Counted from the first letter of the stretch, positions 28,440 through 37,819 are shown. The stretch: 64,000 bases of DNA from Mycolicibacterium sp. BiH015 (GCF_027706845.1 NZ_JAQGCZ010000014.1:92748-156747); one strand, 5' to 3'. Made by a program: numbers and translations. Notes: generated by a model not told the origin, from the sequence alone.

Positions 28440-28520
28440 CCGGCGAGCCTAATCCAGCCGCGTCGGCGGGCCTCAGGCAAAACTTTGACTGTCGTCACAG
28501 CGCGGCGCATAGTTCTCAAA

Positions 28521-30959
28521 ATGCGGGGGTGTCAGAGGTTGGGCAAAGGTGCCGATTTTGCCGTGGCGGCGGGGGTGGGCGCGGCGGTCTTCATGGGGTG
28601 GGGCTGCGCGGTGGCGTCCGCCGACGACTCCGGACAGGCCGACTCGTCCGAGCAGCGCGACGCGGGTCCGGTGCGCGAGAAGCACGCCGTCGACCGTGGC
28701 GACGGCGGTTCCGACGCCCGGGACGACGACGCTGCCGAGAGCGAGGGAGCCCAGGACGTCACCGACGACGAGGTGACCGCGGATGAGGGCGTCTCCGAAG
28801 CGGAGGTGACCGAGGACGCCGAACAGGAGAAGCGCAGCGACGCCACCGTCGTCGACCTCGACGACGACGCACCCGAGCCGGCCGTACAGCAGCCCGAGGA
28901 GCCCGAACCCGAGCCCGAGCCCGCGCCCGCCGTCGTCGCGCACGTGGTGACCGCGACGGCCGCGCCGCGGCGCGAACTCGGCACCGAGACCGCGACAACC
29001 GCCGCCCACGTGACGCAGAACGCGGTCGTCTACACCGACGAGCCGAGCTTCGTCGATCAGGTCATCGTCGCGAGTCTGTATGTGATGCGCGGCATCTCCA
29101 GCTTCATCGGTGTCGACATCTACGGCCTCATCGGCAAGGTGCTGGAGAACGACGATCCGCCGTGGTTCGTCAGGGGCGGTCTCGACGTTCGGCGCACGGA
29201 GTTCGAGGCGTCCGAGGACAGCACGTGGGACGTGTGGGAGTTCCGTCCGCCGAATCCGACGGGCAAGACGGTCATCGCCGTGCACGGCGGCGGGTTCATC
29301 GTCGAACCACTTGTCACCCATTGGCTTTCGTACGCCAACATGGCGCGCGAGACCGGAGCGACGGTGATCGTGCCGATGTACCCGCTTGCCAAGACCGACG
29401 CCGGCACGGCCGTCACGGTCGTCCCCGCGATGGCGGATTTCCTCTCCGACCAGATCGCCGCCTACGGCGCGGAGAACGTCAGCATCTACTCGGATTCGGC
29501 GGGGCCCACCCTGGCGATGGCCGCGGTGCGTGAGCTGGTTCTCGACGGCAAGCCGGTGCCTGCGAGCATGGTGCTGCTGTCGTTCGCGCCCGACCTGTCG
29601 CTGTCGAACCCGGACATCTACGACATAGACGACCCGATCATCGATGTGCGCAACCTCGATTTCTATACCCGCGAAAACCATTGGGGCGACGGCCTCGACC
29701 CGAAGGATCCGTTGCTGAGCCCGCTGTTCTTCGAAGACGAGGTACTGGCGGCACTGCCACCGACGACCATCTACGTCGGCGAGCTCGAGTACCTGCTGCC
29801 GGACACACTGCTGCTGCACGACAAGTGGTCGGGCGCCGGCGGCATCGTCTCCACCGTGATCGGCACAGGTCAGTTCCACGACTGGGCGCTCGGCGGACTC
29901 TCCTTCAACTCGGCGGGACCGAAGGTTCGGCAGGACATCTACCGTCAGCTGGCACTCAATGATGTTGCGCCAGGGCCGAAGACGATCACGACCGACCCGC
30001 CGACCTACAGCGACCGGCTCGTCGCGGACATCCTGCGCACCCTGCGATGGCTCAACGAGGAGACGGGCATCAAGCTGCTCAGCGGGTTCGCCTCGGGTGC
30101 CACCTACGACTCGCCGCCGCGGCTGCTGACCCTGGGCCTCGACGTCACCGAACGCGAGTACAACGGCTGGACGGTATGGGAGCTGGCGTCACCCGAGCCG
30201 ACGGGCGAGGTGGTGGTCGCGTTGCACGGCGGCGGTTTCGCCACGGAAGCCAATGTGCTGCAGTGGTCCGACTACGCGCAGATGGTGCGGGACACGGGCG
30301 CGACCGTCCTCGTGCCGATCTATCCGCTGGCTCCGCCGAAAGGCACCGGCACCGTGACCACGCTGGTACCGCCGATGGCCGACTACCTGTCGATGCTGAT
30401 CGATGAGCACGGCGTGGACAACGTCAGCCTGTACGGGGACTCATCCGGCGGCTCCTACGCCGTGCTGGTGGTCCAGGAGATGCTGCGCCGCTGCCGATCC
30501 GATGTGCAGTGCGTGATTTCGGAGGCCCAGCCGTCACGGATGGTCCTGGTCTCCCCCGCCCTCCACATCACGCTGTCGGGCCCGGAGATCGACGCGATCG
30601 ACGATCCGGTCCTGCCCCGCAACAAGCCCGGCGAAGGTCCGCGCTACAACGGTGACCTGGACCTGAACGACCCGCTGGTGAACCCGTTTTCGAGCGCAGA
30701 CCTGACCGGCCTGCCACCGACGGCGATCTACATCGGCACGCAGGAGAAGCTGTATCCGGGTGCTCTCGCGTTCCGCGACAAGTTGCTGTCTCAGGATCCT
30801 GCCGCCGACCTGACGGTCATCATCGGTGACGGGCAGTTGCACGGCTGGGCGCTGGGCGGCATCGTCGTGAACTCGCAGGCGCAGCTCTGGCGGCCCAACG
30901 TGTACCGGCAGCTGGGCCTGCTGCCGACCGACCGGCATGTCACGCTGCAGGTTGCCTAG
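28521..30959 (+). CDS. Secreted protein with two tandem alpha/beta-hydrolase (HSL-type) domains
   Basis: An 812-residue exported protein. A signal peptide (to about residue 34, AVASA then DDS) is followed by a strongly acidic, Pro/Glu-rich linker (40-140). Two hormone-sensitive-lipase-like alpha/beta-hydrolase domains follow. Domain 1 has HGGGF (255-259) and an altered nucleophile elbow S324-D-S326-A-G328 with His453. Domain 2 has HGGGF (569-573), the canonical GDSSG elbow (639-643, Ser641) and His774. In both, the acid-residue motif is unusual (VGELEYL and IGTQEKL). It may be an esterase/lipase of the cell surface; domain 1 may be weak or non-catalytic. Its 3' end overlaps the convergent lipoprotein gene by 4 nt. 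Confidence 0.87.
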   Translation: MRGCQRLGKGADFAVAAGVGAAVFMGWGCAVASADDSGQADSSEQRDAGPVREKHAVDRGDGGSDARDDDAAESEGAQDVTDDEVTADEGVSEAEVTEDAEQEKRSDATVVDLDDDAPEPAVQQPEEPEPEPEPAPAVVAHVVTATAAPRRELGTETATTAAHVTQNAVVYTDEPSFVDQVIVASLYVMRGISSFIGVDIYGLIGKVLENDDPPWFVRGGLDVRRTEFEASEDSTWDVWEFRPPNPTGKTVIAVHGGGFIVEPLVTHWLSYANMARETGATVIVPMYPLAKTDAGTAVTVVPAMADFLSDQIAAYGAENVSIYSDSAGPTLAMAAVRELVLDGKPVPASMVLLSFAPDLSLSNPDIYDIDDPIIDVRNLDFYTRENHWGDGLDPKDPLLSPLFFEDEVLAALPPTTIYVGELEYLLPDTLLLHDKWSGAGGIVSTVIGTGQFHDWALGGLSFNSAGPKVRQDIYRQLALNDVAPGPKTITTDPPTYSDRLVADILRTLRWLNEETGIKLLSGFASGATYDSPPRLLTLGLDVTEREYNGWTVWELASPEPTGEVVVALHGGGFATEANVLQWSDYAQMVRDTGATVLVPIYPLAPPKGTGTVTTLVPPMADYLSMLIDEHGVDNVSLYGDSSGGSYAVLVVQEMLRRCRSDVQCVISEAQPSRMVLVSPALHITLSGPEIDAIDDPVLPRNKPGEGPRYNGDLDLNDPLVNPFSSADLTGLPPTAIYIGTQEKLYPGALAFRDKLLSQDPAADLTVIIGDGQLHGWALGGIVVNSQAQLWRPNVYRQLGLLPTDRHVTLQVA

Positions 30960-31414
30960 TCCCCGACTGCGTTGAGCACCAACAGGTTTCGGGCATCGTC
31001 CAGATAGCCGGTCGCCGCCCACCCCGGCGTGCTCAACGCTCCGTTCAACGCCGTGCCGGTCACGAACGGTCCGCCCGACACCTCAGCGCGAACCTCCTCG
31101 GCAACCTCGGGGGTGGAAACGTGAGTGGCGGGCGCGAGGTCGGCGAGCGCGCGTGCGGTCTGCGGTTGCAGTGTGATGACGGCGTCGATCCAGTACGTCG
31201 TCGGCCCTGGGACGCGCGGGTCGGCGTTGTTCCACGTCACCCAGGTGGCCGAAACCGGTGTGCCGATCGCGGGAAACCGGCTCGTCAACGGCTCTGTGTC
31301 GGTGCGGAGTTCACGCTCGGCCTGCTCCACCGACGACGGTGAGCAGGCTGCCAGCACACCGCACAGCAGCAGTGCGGCGAGCCGTTCAGCCCGCGACGCT
31401 GGATTGCAGGACAA
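30956..31414 (-). CDS. Lipoprotein, paralog of the adjacent upstream lipoprotein
   Basis: A 152-residue lipoprotein: Arg-containing N-terminus, hydrophobic LAALLLCGV, lipobox LAAC with Cys24. The mature part shares a domain with its upstream neighbour: RFPAIGTPVSATWVTWNN matches TFPALGTPVSASWIAWDN, and YWIDAVITL matches QWIDAVVEV. No known family was recognised. The start at ATG 31414 lies 29 nt inside the upstream paralog, so the two are translationally linked. It is probably anchored outside the cytoplasmic membrane. Its role is unknown; the tandem hydrolase gene converges from the other side. Confidence 0.78.
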   Translation of the reverse strand: MSCNPASRAERLAALLLCGVLAACSPSSVEQAERELRTDTEPLTSRFPAIGTPVSATWVTWNNADPRVPGPTTYWIDAVITLQPQTARALADLAPATHVSTPEVAEEVRAEVSGGPFVTGTALNGALSTPGWAATGYLDDARNLLVLNAVGD

Positions 31415-31868
31415 CGGTGTTGACCGGCGGGTCTAGGAACACCCGTGTGCTCCTGCGTGGGCCGCCGAAGAAGATGTTGAGCTCGACGCCGGTCAGGAAC
31501 GGGCCGGGCGGCAGCTCGGGCTCGAGAACCTTCTGCACCGCCGGGCGATGGCCTAGGTCCTCGGCGCCGTACTTGTCGACCAGGCCGGTCATGGTCTCCC
31601 GCGTCACCTCCACGACCGCGTCGATCCACTGAAGACTCAGCTTGGTCGTCTGGTCGTCGGAGTTGTCCCACGCGATCCATGACGCCGACACCGGAGTCCC
31701 CAACGCGGGAAATGTCGTGGCGAGCTCTTCGGTGTCGTGACGGACGTCGGCCGCCGGACCGGAGGCGGCGACCTCGGACTCGCCGGCCTCTTCGGAGGCC
31801 GGCTGGCCCTGACATGCCGTCAGGGCCAGCACGAGTCCGAGCGTCGCCGCTCTCAGAAATCTCGCCAC
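31386..31868 (-). CDS. Lipoprotein, upstream member of a tandem pair
   Basis: A 160-residue lipoprotein with a clear signal: MARFLRAATLGLVLALTAC, lipobox LTAC with Cys19. A short acidic tether leads into a compact domain of about 130 residues with PALGTPVSASWIAWDNSD, LQWIDAVVEVTRETM and a C-terminal STRVFLDPPVNTVVLQS strand. It resembles no family I can name. Bases 31386-31414 also encode the start of its paralog. It reads just downstream of sahH (the sahH stop at 31870 lies one base before its start), so it may be co-transcribed with sahH. Confidence 0.78.
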   Translation of the reverse strand: MARFLRAATLGLVLALTACQGQPASEEAGESEVAASGPAADVRHDTEELATTFPALGTPVSASWIAWDNSDDQTTKLSLQWIDAVVEVTRETMTGLVDKYGAEDLGHRPAVQKVLEPELPPGPFLTGVELNIFFGGPRRSTRVFLDPPVNTVVLQSSVAG

Positions 31869-31869
31869 G

Positions 31870-33330
<1,461 letters not shown>

Positions 33331-33631
33331 GTAGAGCCCCTCTTTGTGGTTCGTCAATTGCCTATGAGCGCACAGATGTGCAGCGACAACATCTGCGCAG
33401 ACGCCCGTGGGCCTGCGGGCTCGCGGGACAGGCGGTTGAAGCGCTCTGCCAGCCAGGGGCGTCTATGACACCGTAACGCCTCGAGCTGCGCGAAGGCACG
33501 CCGCGTCCTGTCAGTGCAGGTCGTCACCGAGTCACAGCACCACCCGAGGCGGACATCCGTTTGCCAGACGTGCGCCCGCGGGTGTTGGTGCGGTCGTCGT
33601 CTTCTTGCGCCCGCGGACGTCGCTGCCGCGG
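33331..33631. other. sahH upstream region with paired inverted repeats
   Basis: No gene in 301 nt. Two inverted repeats are visible: CAGATGT (33373-33379) with ACATCTG (33389-33395), and a 12-bp pair at 33399-33410 with 33453-33464 (11 of 12 positions). Together they could form a structured 5' leader on the sahH transcript. No known SAM or SAH riboswitch core was recognised. The part near 33540-33631 shows nothing distinct. Confidence 0.45.
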
Positions 33632-34252
33632 CTACGGCGTTTCGATGACCCCGTAGCGCTCCGCGAACGGCGTCATCAACCGGGCGAGGTCACGCGCCAC
33701 ATCGTGGTCAGCTTCCGGCGGCATCGAGATGTAGCTCATGGCCAGCCGCACGATGGCCCTGGCCAGCACACCGGCGTCCTCTTCGCTGCAGCGCACCCAG
33801 CTGCTCATGAACGATTCGGTGAGCCGCGTCGAGCAATGGTTGATGATCGGCGCGCTGTCGGTGGTGATCAGCTGGAGCAGATCGGGCTTGGATGTCCCGG
33901 TCAGCAGCGAGATGACCAGCGGATCGGCCGCGGACTCGACGAAGAAGTCGCGGAAACCCTGCAGGAACGCGGCGTAGACGTCGCCGACGTTGTTGTTGAT
34001 CGCGGCGTGGATCTGGTCGACCAGACGATCGGCCAGACGCATTGCGTAGCCCTGCGCCAGACCTTGGCGTGACCCGAACTCGTTGTAGATGGTCTGGCGA
34101 CTGATGCCGGCGGCCTTGGCGACGTCGGACAGGGTGATCTGCGACCAGTCGCGGGTGAGCAGCATCTCGCGCATGCCGTCGAGGATCGAATCTCGCAGCA
34201 GGACGCGCGACGCCTCGGCGTAGGTGATGCGCTTGTCGTTGGGGCCGCCCAC
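33632..34252 (-). CDS. TetR-family regulator of the alkB-rubredoxin operon
   Basis: A 206-residue TetR protein, the counterpart of Rv3249c. Its N-terminal helix-turn-helix reads SQITLSDVAKAAGISRQTIYNEFGSRQGLAQGY, followed by an all-helical ligand domain (DFFVESAADPLVISLLTG). GTG 34252 is chosen. A longer frame from GTG 34378 would overlap the rubB stop (GTGA), but its extra 42 residues are Arg-rich and encoded by a dispersed intergenic repeat (34296-34349), so they are unlikely to be protein. It is last in the alkB-rubA-rubB direction and is the natural candidate to bind the palindrome in the alkB promoter. Confidence 0.85.
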   Translation of the reverse strand: MGGPNDKRITYAEASRVLLRDSILDGMREMLLTRDWSQITLSDVAKAAGISRQTIYNEFGSRQGLAQGYAMRLADRLVDQIHAAINNNVGDVYAAFLQGFRDFFVESAADPLVISLLTGTSKPDLLQLITTDSAPIINHCSTRLTESFMSSWVRCSEEDAGVLARAIVRLAMSYISMPPEADHDVARDLARLMTPFAERYGVIETP

Positions 34253-34295
34253 AGGCGCGACAATAACGGTTGCGCGCAGACCTTCCGGCGTTGCA

Positions 34296-34349
34296 CCGCG
34301 AGCGTGCGTGTCTGCACGTCTCCAGTCGGCGTGTCGCGCGCTTTCGCGC
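34296..34349 (+). repeat. Dispersed GCGAGCG-type repeat, copy A
   Basis: A 54-nt element starting CCGCGAGCGTGCGTGTCTG and ending GCTTTCGCGC, between rubB and tetR. It aligns without gaps to copy B (36049-36102), 43 of 54 identical. It is GC-rich with a weak hairpin from GCGCGAAAGCGC-like ends. Confidence 0.75.
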
Positions 34350-34374
34350 ACGCTCGCCGCGATCGGGTGTGCGT

Positions 34375-34557
34375 TCACGGCCGGGCGACCTCGACCATCT
34401 CGAAGTCTGACTTGGCCGCACCGCAGTCGGGGCAGCTCCAGTCGTCGGGGATGTCGTCCCAGCGGGTGCCCGGCGCGATGCCGTCCTCAGGCCAGCCCTT
34501 GGCTTCGTCGTACTCGAAACCGCATTGCACACACACGAACAGCTTGTAGTCGCTCAT
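34375..34557 (-). CDS. rubB: Rubredoxin (second of pair)
   Basis: A 60-residue rubredoxin with the two CxxCG knuckles C-V-Q-C-G and C-P-D-C-G that hold one iron, plus the conserved YDEAKGWPEDGIAPGT and DIPDDWSCP segments. It delivers electrons from a reductase to the AlkB hydroxylase. ATG 34557 overlaps the rubA stop by 4 nt (ATGA), so expression is coupled. It is the AlkG2-like, electron-transferring type judging by its intact CxxCG knuckles. Confidence 0.95.
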   Translation of the reverse strand: MSDYKLFVCVQCGFEYDEAKGWPEDGIAPGTRWDDIPDDWSCPDCGAAKSDFEMVEVARP

Positions 34558-34727
34558 ATCTTCACTCCCATTTCCTCGAAGTCGGGTTTCTCGCGTACCG
34601 CGCAGTCGGGGCAGCACCAGTCGTCCGGTACGTCGCTCCACGCTGTTCCGGCTGGAAAGCCCTCGCGCGGTTCGCCGTTTGTTTCGTCGTAGACGTAATC
34701 GCAACCGGGGCAGCGATAGACGGTCAC
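34554..34727 (-). CDS. rubA: Rubredoxin (first of pair)
   Basis: A 57-residue rubredoxin: MTVYRCPGCDYVYDE with the first knuckle CPGC, then GEPREGFPAGTAWSDVPDDW and the second knuckle CPDC in DDWCCPDCAVREKPDF. The second knuckle lacks the usual following Gly (CPDCA), and an extra Cys precedes it, so this is the more divergent, AlkG1-like member. It starts at GTG 34727, overlapping the alkB stop by 4 nt (GTGA), and its own TGA overlaps the rubB ATG. The alkB-rubA-rubB overlap chain points to strictly linked synthesis. Confidence 0.93.
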   Translation of the reverse strand: MTVYRCPGCDYVYDETNGEPREGFPAGTAWSDVPDDWCCPDCAVREKPDFEEMGVKI

Positions 34728-35944
34728 GACTGTCCCCCGTACTGCGCCAGAACCTTGTCACGCATCCGCGGGTGGATGTTCACCCTGGTGATGTCGCCGT
34801 CGTAGTGATCGAGTACGCGATGGTCCATCACCTTGCGCCACAGCGGTGGAAAGTAGGTCAGGCCGATCATCGATGCATAGCCACTGGGCAGGTTCGGCGC
34901 ACCGTCCATGCTGCGCAGCGTCTGGTAGCGGCGAGTCGGGTTCGCATGGTGATCGCTGTGACGCTGCAGGTGATACAGGAACAGGTTCGTCACGATGTGA
35001 TCGGAGTTCCAGCTGTGCACCGGGGCGCACCGCTCGTAGCGGCCGTTGTCGAGCTTCTTACGCAGCAGGCCGTAGTGCTCAAGGTAATTCACGGTTTCCA
35101 GCAGGGTGAAGCCGAAGATCGCCGAGATCAGGATGTACGGGATCAGCGCCCAGCCGAATACTGCGACGAGCGCGCCGTAGAGCACCACCGACATCGCCCA
35201 CGCATTGAGCACATCATTGGACCAGTGCCACTTGCTCTTCCCTGCCCGCTCCAGACGCTTGGACTCCAGCTCCCACGAGGACTTCAAACTGCCGAACACG
35301 CTGCGCGGCAGGAATTCCCAGAACGTCTCGCCGAAGCGCGCCGAGGCGGGATCCTCCGGAGTCGCGACGCGGACGTGATGACCGCGGTTGTGCTCGATGT
35401 AGAAGTGGCCGTAAAGCGTCTGCGCCAGCGTGATTTTGGCCAGCCAGCGCTCCAGCGAGTCCTTCTTGTGGCCCATTTCGTGCGCGGTGTTGATCCCGAC
35501 GCCGCCGAGCAGGCCGACCGACAGAGCCAACCCGATCTTGGCCGGCCACGGCAGCGCACCGTCGAAGCCCAGCCAGCTCAGGTCGGACGCGGTGAACAGG
35601 TACGCGCCGAAGACGACGCTGGCGTACTGGAACGGGATGTAGATGTAGGTGCAGTAGCGGTAGTACTTGTCGTTCTCCAGCCGCTCCATCACCTCTTCGG
35701 GCGGGTTCTGGCCGTCGGGACCGAAGAATCGGTCGAGCGCCGGGAGCAGGATGTAGAGCAGGATCGGGCCGATCCACAGCGGGACCTGCGCGGCCGCGTG
35801 CCAGCCGACCTGATTGAACGCCCACACCAGCGGCAGCATCACGAACAGTGCCGTGGGGGCGATGAGGCCCATCAGCCAGAGGTAGCGCTTTTTGTCGCGC
35901 CACTGCTCGACGTTGGGAGCCTCGGACATTTCTTGCGTGGTCAC
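34724..35944 (-). CDS. alkB: Alkane 1-monooxygenase AlkB
   Basis: An integral-membrane di-iron hydroxylase that converts medium/long-chain n-alkanes to 1-alkanols. It is 406 aa with about six membrane helices. The histidine ligands are visible: H155EMGH159, EH185NRGHH190 and LQRH329SDHH333, plus the additional conserved NYLEHYG at about 286-292. GTG 35944 is chosen for the AAGGAGG site 6-7 nt upstream; the longer frame to 35974 overlaps that site. It is the first gene of alkB-rubA-rubB, behind the promoter at 35987-36020. Confidence 0.96.
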   Translation of the reverse strand: MTTQEMSEAPNVEQWRDKKRYLWLMGLIAPTALFVMLPLVWAFNQVGWHAAAQVPLWIGPILLYILLPALDRFFGPDGQNPPEEVMERLENDKYYRYCTYIYIPFQYASVVFGAYLFTASDLSWLGFDGALPWPAKIGLALSVGLLGGVGINTAHEMGHKKDSLERWLAKITLAQTLYGHFYIEHNRGHHVRVATPEDPASARFGETFWEFLPRSVFGSLKSSWELESKRLERAGKSKWHWSNDVLNAWAMSVVLYGALVAVFGWALIPYILISAIFGFTLLETVNYLEHYGLLRKKLDNGRYERCAPVHSWNSDHIVTNLFLYHLQRHSDHHANPTRRYQTLRSMDGAPNLPSGYASMIGLTYFPPLWRKVMDHRVLDHYDGDITRVNIHPRMRDKVLAQYGGQS

Positions 35945-35986
35945 TCGATGCCTCCTTGCTGTGAGTGCGATCACCTGCTGCGTTTG

Positions 35987-36020
35987 ACTATAGAGGCATT
36001 TTTGTCGGGTGTCTAGACAC
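35987..36020 (-). promoter_or_regulatory. alkB promoter with palindromic operator over the -35
   Basis: Reading toward alkB: -35 TAGACA (36015-36010), exactly 17 nt, then -10 TATAGT (35992-35987). The -35 lies inside the perfect 12-bp palindrome GTGTCTAGACAC (36009-36020), a likely operator for the TetR protein encoded in the same operon. Initiation would give a leader of about 35 nt before the GTG. Confidence 0.75.
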
Positions 36021-36048
36021 GAACGGCACGTTTGTAAATCAGAAGGCT

Positions 36049-36102
36049 CCGCGAGCGCGCGTGTCTGTCCGCCATCGCACGGTGTGTCGCGGGCTTTCGC
36101 GC
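36049..36102 (+). repeat. Dispersed GCGAGCG-type repeat, copy B
   Basis: A 54-nt element starting CCGCGAGCGCGCGTGTCTG and ending GCTTTCGCGC; 43 of 54 positions match copy A at 34296-34349. It lies just upstream of the alkB promoter. Confidence 0.75.
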
Positions 36103-36240
36103 GCCGTCACCCGCCACCAGGGCGCGCAAAAGCACGACTTAGAGAGGGATGGCGAAAAGCGCGGCGGCCAGGGACCGCATACGGCAGCGCTCGCGGACGA
36201 CGAGCGCGCGTCTTATGCCAAGTTGTGCGGCGCGCCGCCG

Positions 36241-36267
36241 AGCAGACACGCGCGCTCGCGGTGCAAA
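36241..36267 (-). repeat. Dispersed GCGAGCG-type repeat, partial copy C
   Basis: On the minus strand this reads TTTGCACCGCGAGCGCGCG and then TGTCTGCT. It matches the 5' half of copy A, including the TTGCACC lead-in (34291-34297), with two or three mismatches. It is inverted relative to copy B, 138 nt away. Confidence 0.6.
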
Positions 36268-36280
36268 TCCCGCGGCGTCT

Positions 36281-37762
36281 TTAGACCTGGGAGCGCTTGC
36301 CTACCAGTGAGTGCCTGCGTCCGTAGATGAAGTACACGACCACGCCGATCGCCATCCAGATCGAGAAGCGGACCCATGTCAGGCCGGTCAGGTTCAGCAT
36401 GAGCCACACACACGCCAGGATCGACAGGATCGGCAGCAGCGGAACCCACGGCGTGCGGAAGCCGCGCTTGAGGTCCGGGCGCGTGCGTCGCAGCACGATG
36501 ACACCGGCGGACACCAGCACGAACGCGAACAGCGTGCCGATGTTCACCATTTCTTCGAGCTTGTCGATCGGGAACACCGTCGCCGTCACCGCCACGACGA
36601 ATCCGACGATCAGCGTGATCCGCACCGGCGTGCCGTGCTCGTTGGTCTTCGCCAGCTGGCGCGGCAACAACCCATCACGCGACATCGCGAACAACACCCG
36701 CGTCTGACCGAGCACCAGCACGATGACGACGGTCGTCAACCCGGCCAGCGCGCCGATCGAGATGACCTTCGCGGCCCAGTCGACTCCGTTGAGCGCGAAG
36801 GCCGTTGCAAGGTTTGCGGTCTCGGCCTCGCGCAGTTCCTTGTAGCTGACCATGCCCGTCAGCACCACGGCCACCGCGACGTAGAGCACGGTGACGATCC
36901 CCAGCGAGGCGAGGATTCCGCGCGGCACATTGCGCTGCGGGTCCTTGGTTTCCTCGGCCGTGGTCGCGACGATGTCGAACCCGATGAACGCGAAGAACAC
37001 GATCGAGGCGCCGGCCAGCACGCCGTACCAGCCGTATGCGCTGCCCTCGGCGCCGGTGATCAGTGAGAACAACGACTGCTCCGTTCCCGAGCCACCCTGA
37101 CCGGGTTCGGGTGACGGAACGAACGGCGTGAAGTTGGCCGCTTTGATGTAGAACGCCCCGACGACGACGACGAGCAGCACGACCGCCACCTTCAGCGCGG
37201 TGATGGCCAGGCTGACGCCTGCCGAGAGTTTGGTGCCCATCGCCAAGATGGTCGTCACGAACGCGATGATGATCAACGCGCCCCAATCCACTTGCAGACC
37301 AGCCACTTCCACCGTGCCACCGGCAAACCCGAAAACGGTGCCGAGATAGCTGGACCAGCCTTTCGCGACGACGGCGGCTGCGACGGCGAATTCCAGGATC
37401 AGATCCCAGCCGATGATCCATGCGACGAACTCACCGAACGTCGCATACGAAAAGGTGTAGGCGCTGCCCGCGACCGGGACGGTCGAGGCGAACTCGGCGT
37501 AGCAGAGCGCCGCCAGCCCGCACGCGATCGCGGCGATGATGAACGACACCGATATCGCCGGCCCCGTCAGGTTGGCCGCCGTCGACGCGGTGATCGTGAA
37601 AATGCCCGCGCCGATCACCACCGAGACCCCGAAGACGGTCAGGTCCCACCAGTTCAGGTCCCTGCGCAATTTGGTGTCGGGTTCGTCGGTGTCGGCGATC
37701 GACTGTTCCACCGACTTCAACCGCAACTTGCCAGCTGTCTGCGCACCGGGCTGCTGAGCCAT
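36281..37762 (-). CDS. APC-superfamily amino acid permease
   Basis: A 493-residue cationic amino acid transporter (CAT)-like permease, the counterpart of Rv3253c, with about 12-14 membrane helices. The conserved first helix reads TVFGVSVVIGAGIFTITAS and the substrate-binding GXG kink is kept; FFAFIGFDIVATTAEETKDPQRNVPRGI is the family's signature. The N-terminal KSVEQSIADTDEPDTKLRRDLNWWDL is typical of this branch. ATG 37762 follows GAGGACGG; seven extra residues in the longer frame are dropped. Divergent from the FAD-dependent gene at 37820, with 57 nt between starts. Probably lysine/arginine or a neutral amino acid; not resolved. Confidence 0.92.
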   Translation of the reverse strand: MAQQPGAQTAGKLRLKSVEQSIADTDEPDTKLRRDLNWWDLTVFGVSVVIGAGIFTITASTAANLTGPAISVSFIIAAIACGLAALCYAEFASTVPVAGSAYTFSYATFGEFVAWIIGWDLILEFAVAAAVVAKGWSSYLGTVFGFAGGTVEVAGLQVDWGALIIIAFVTTILAMGTKLSAGVSLAITALKVAVVLLVVVVGAFYIKAANFTPFVPSPEPGQGGSGTEQSLFSLITGAEGSAYGWYGVLAGASIVFFAFIGFDIVATTAEETKDPQRNVPRGILASLGIVTVLYVAVAVVLTGMVSYKELREAETANLATAFALNGVDWAAKVISIGALAGLTTVVIVLVLGQTRVLFAMSRDGLLPRQLAKTNEHGTPVRITLIVGFVVAVTATVFPIDKLEEMVNIGTLFAFVLVSAGVIVLRRTRPDLKRGFRTPWVPLLPILSILACVWLMLNLTGLTWVRFSIWMAIGVVVYFIYGRRHSLVGKRSQV

Positions 37763-37819
37763 CAACCGTCCTCGTTTCGTCATTCCTTGAGCGGAATGTA
37801 CCCACTACCGTGGCTAGCA

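Larger units (their letters stand above)
35945..36280. other. Intergenic region between alkB and the permease gene
   Basis: This 336-nt gap holds the alkB promoter and operator (35987-36020) and two inverted copies of the GCGAGCG-type repeat (36049-36102 and 36241-36267). Bases 36103-36240 are GC-rich; I see no gene in them. The convergent-looking end of the permease gene begins at 36281. Confidence 0.6.

Noticed and set aside
28640..28940. PE/PPE-type protein at the N-terminus of the tandem hydrolase
   Set aside because: There is a signal peptide and an acidic Pro/Glu linker but no PE or PPE motif (no Pro-Glu or Pro-Pro-Glu domain).
33331..33631. Known SAM or SAH riboswitch before sahH
   Set aside because: I could not match the conserved core of any of those riboswitch classes; only generic hairpins are visible, so it is listed as a possible leader only.
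34253..34378. N-terminal extension of the TetR protein (start at GTG 34378)
   Set aside because: It overlaps the rubB stop neatly (GTGA), but the extra 42 residues are Arg/Ala-rich and come from a dispersed repeat also found between genes at 36049-36102; the domain begins normally at GTG 34252.
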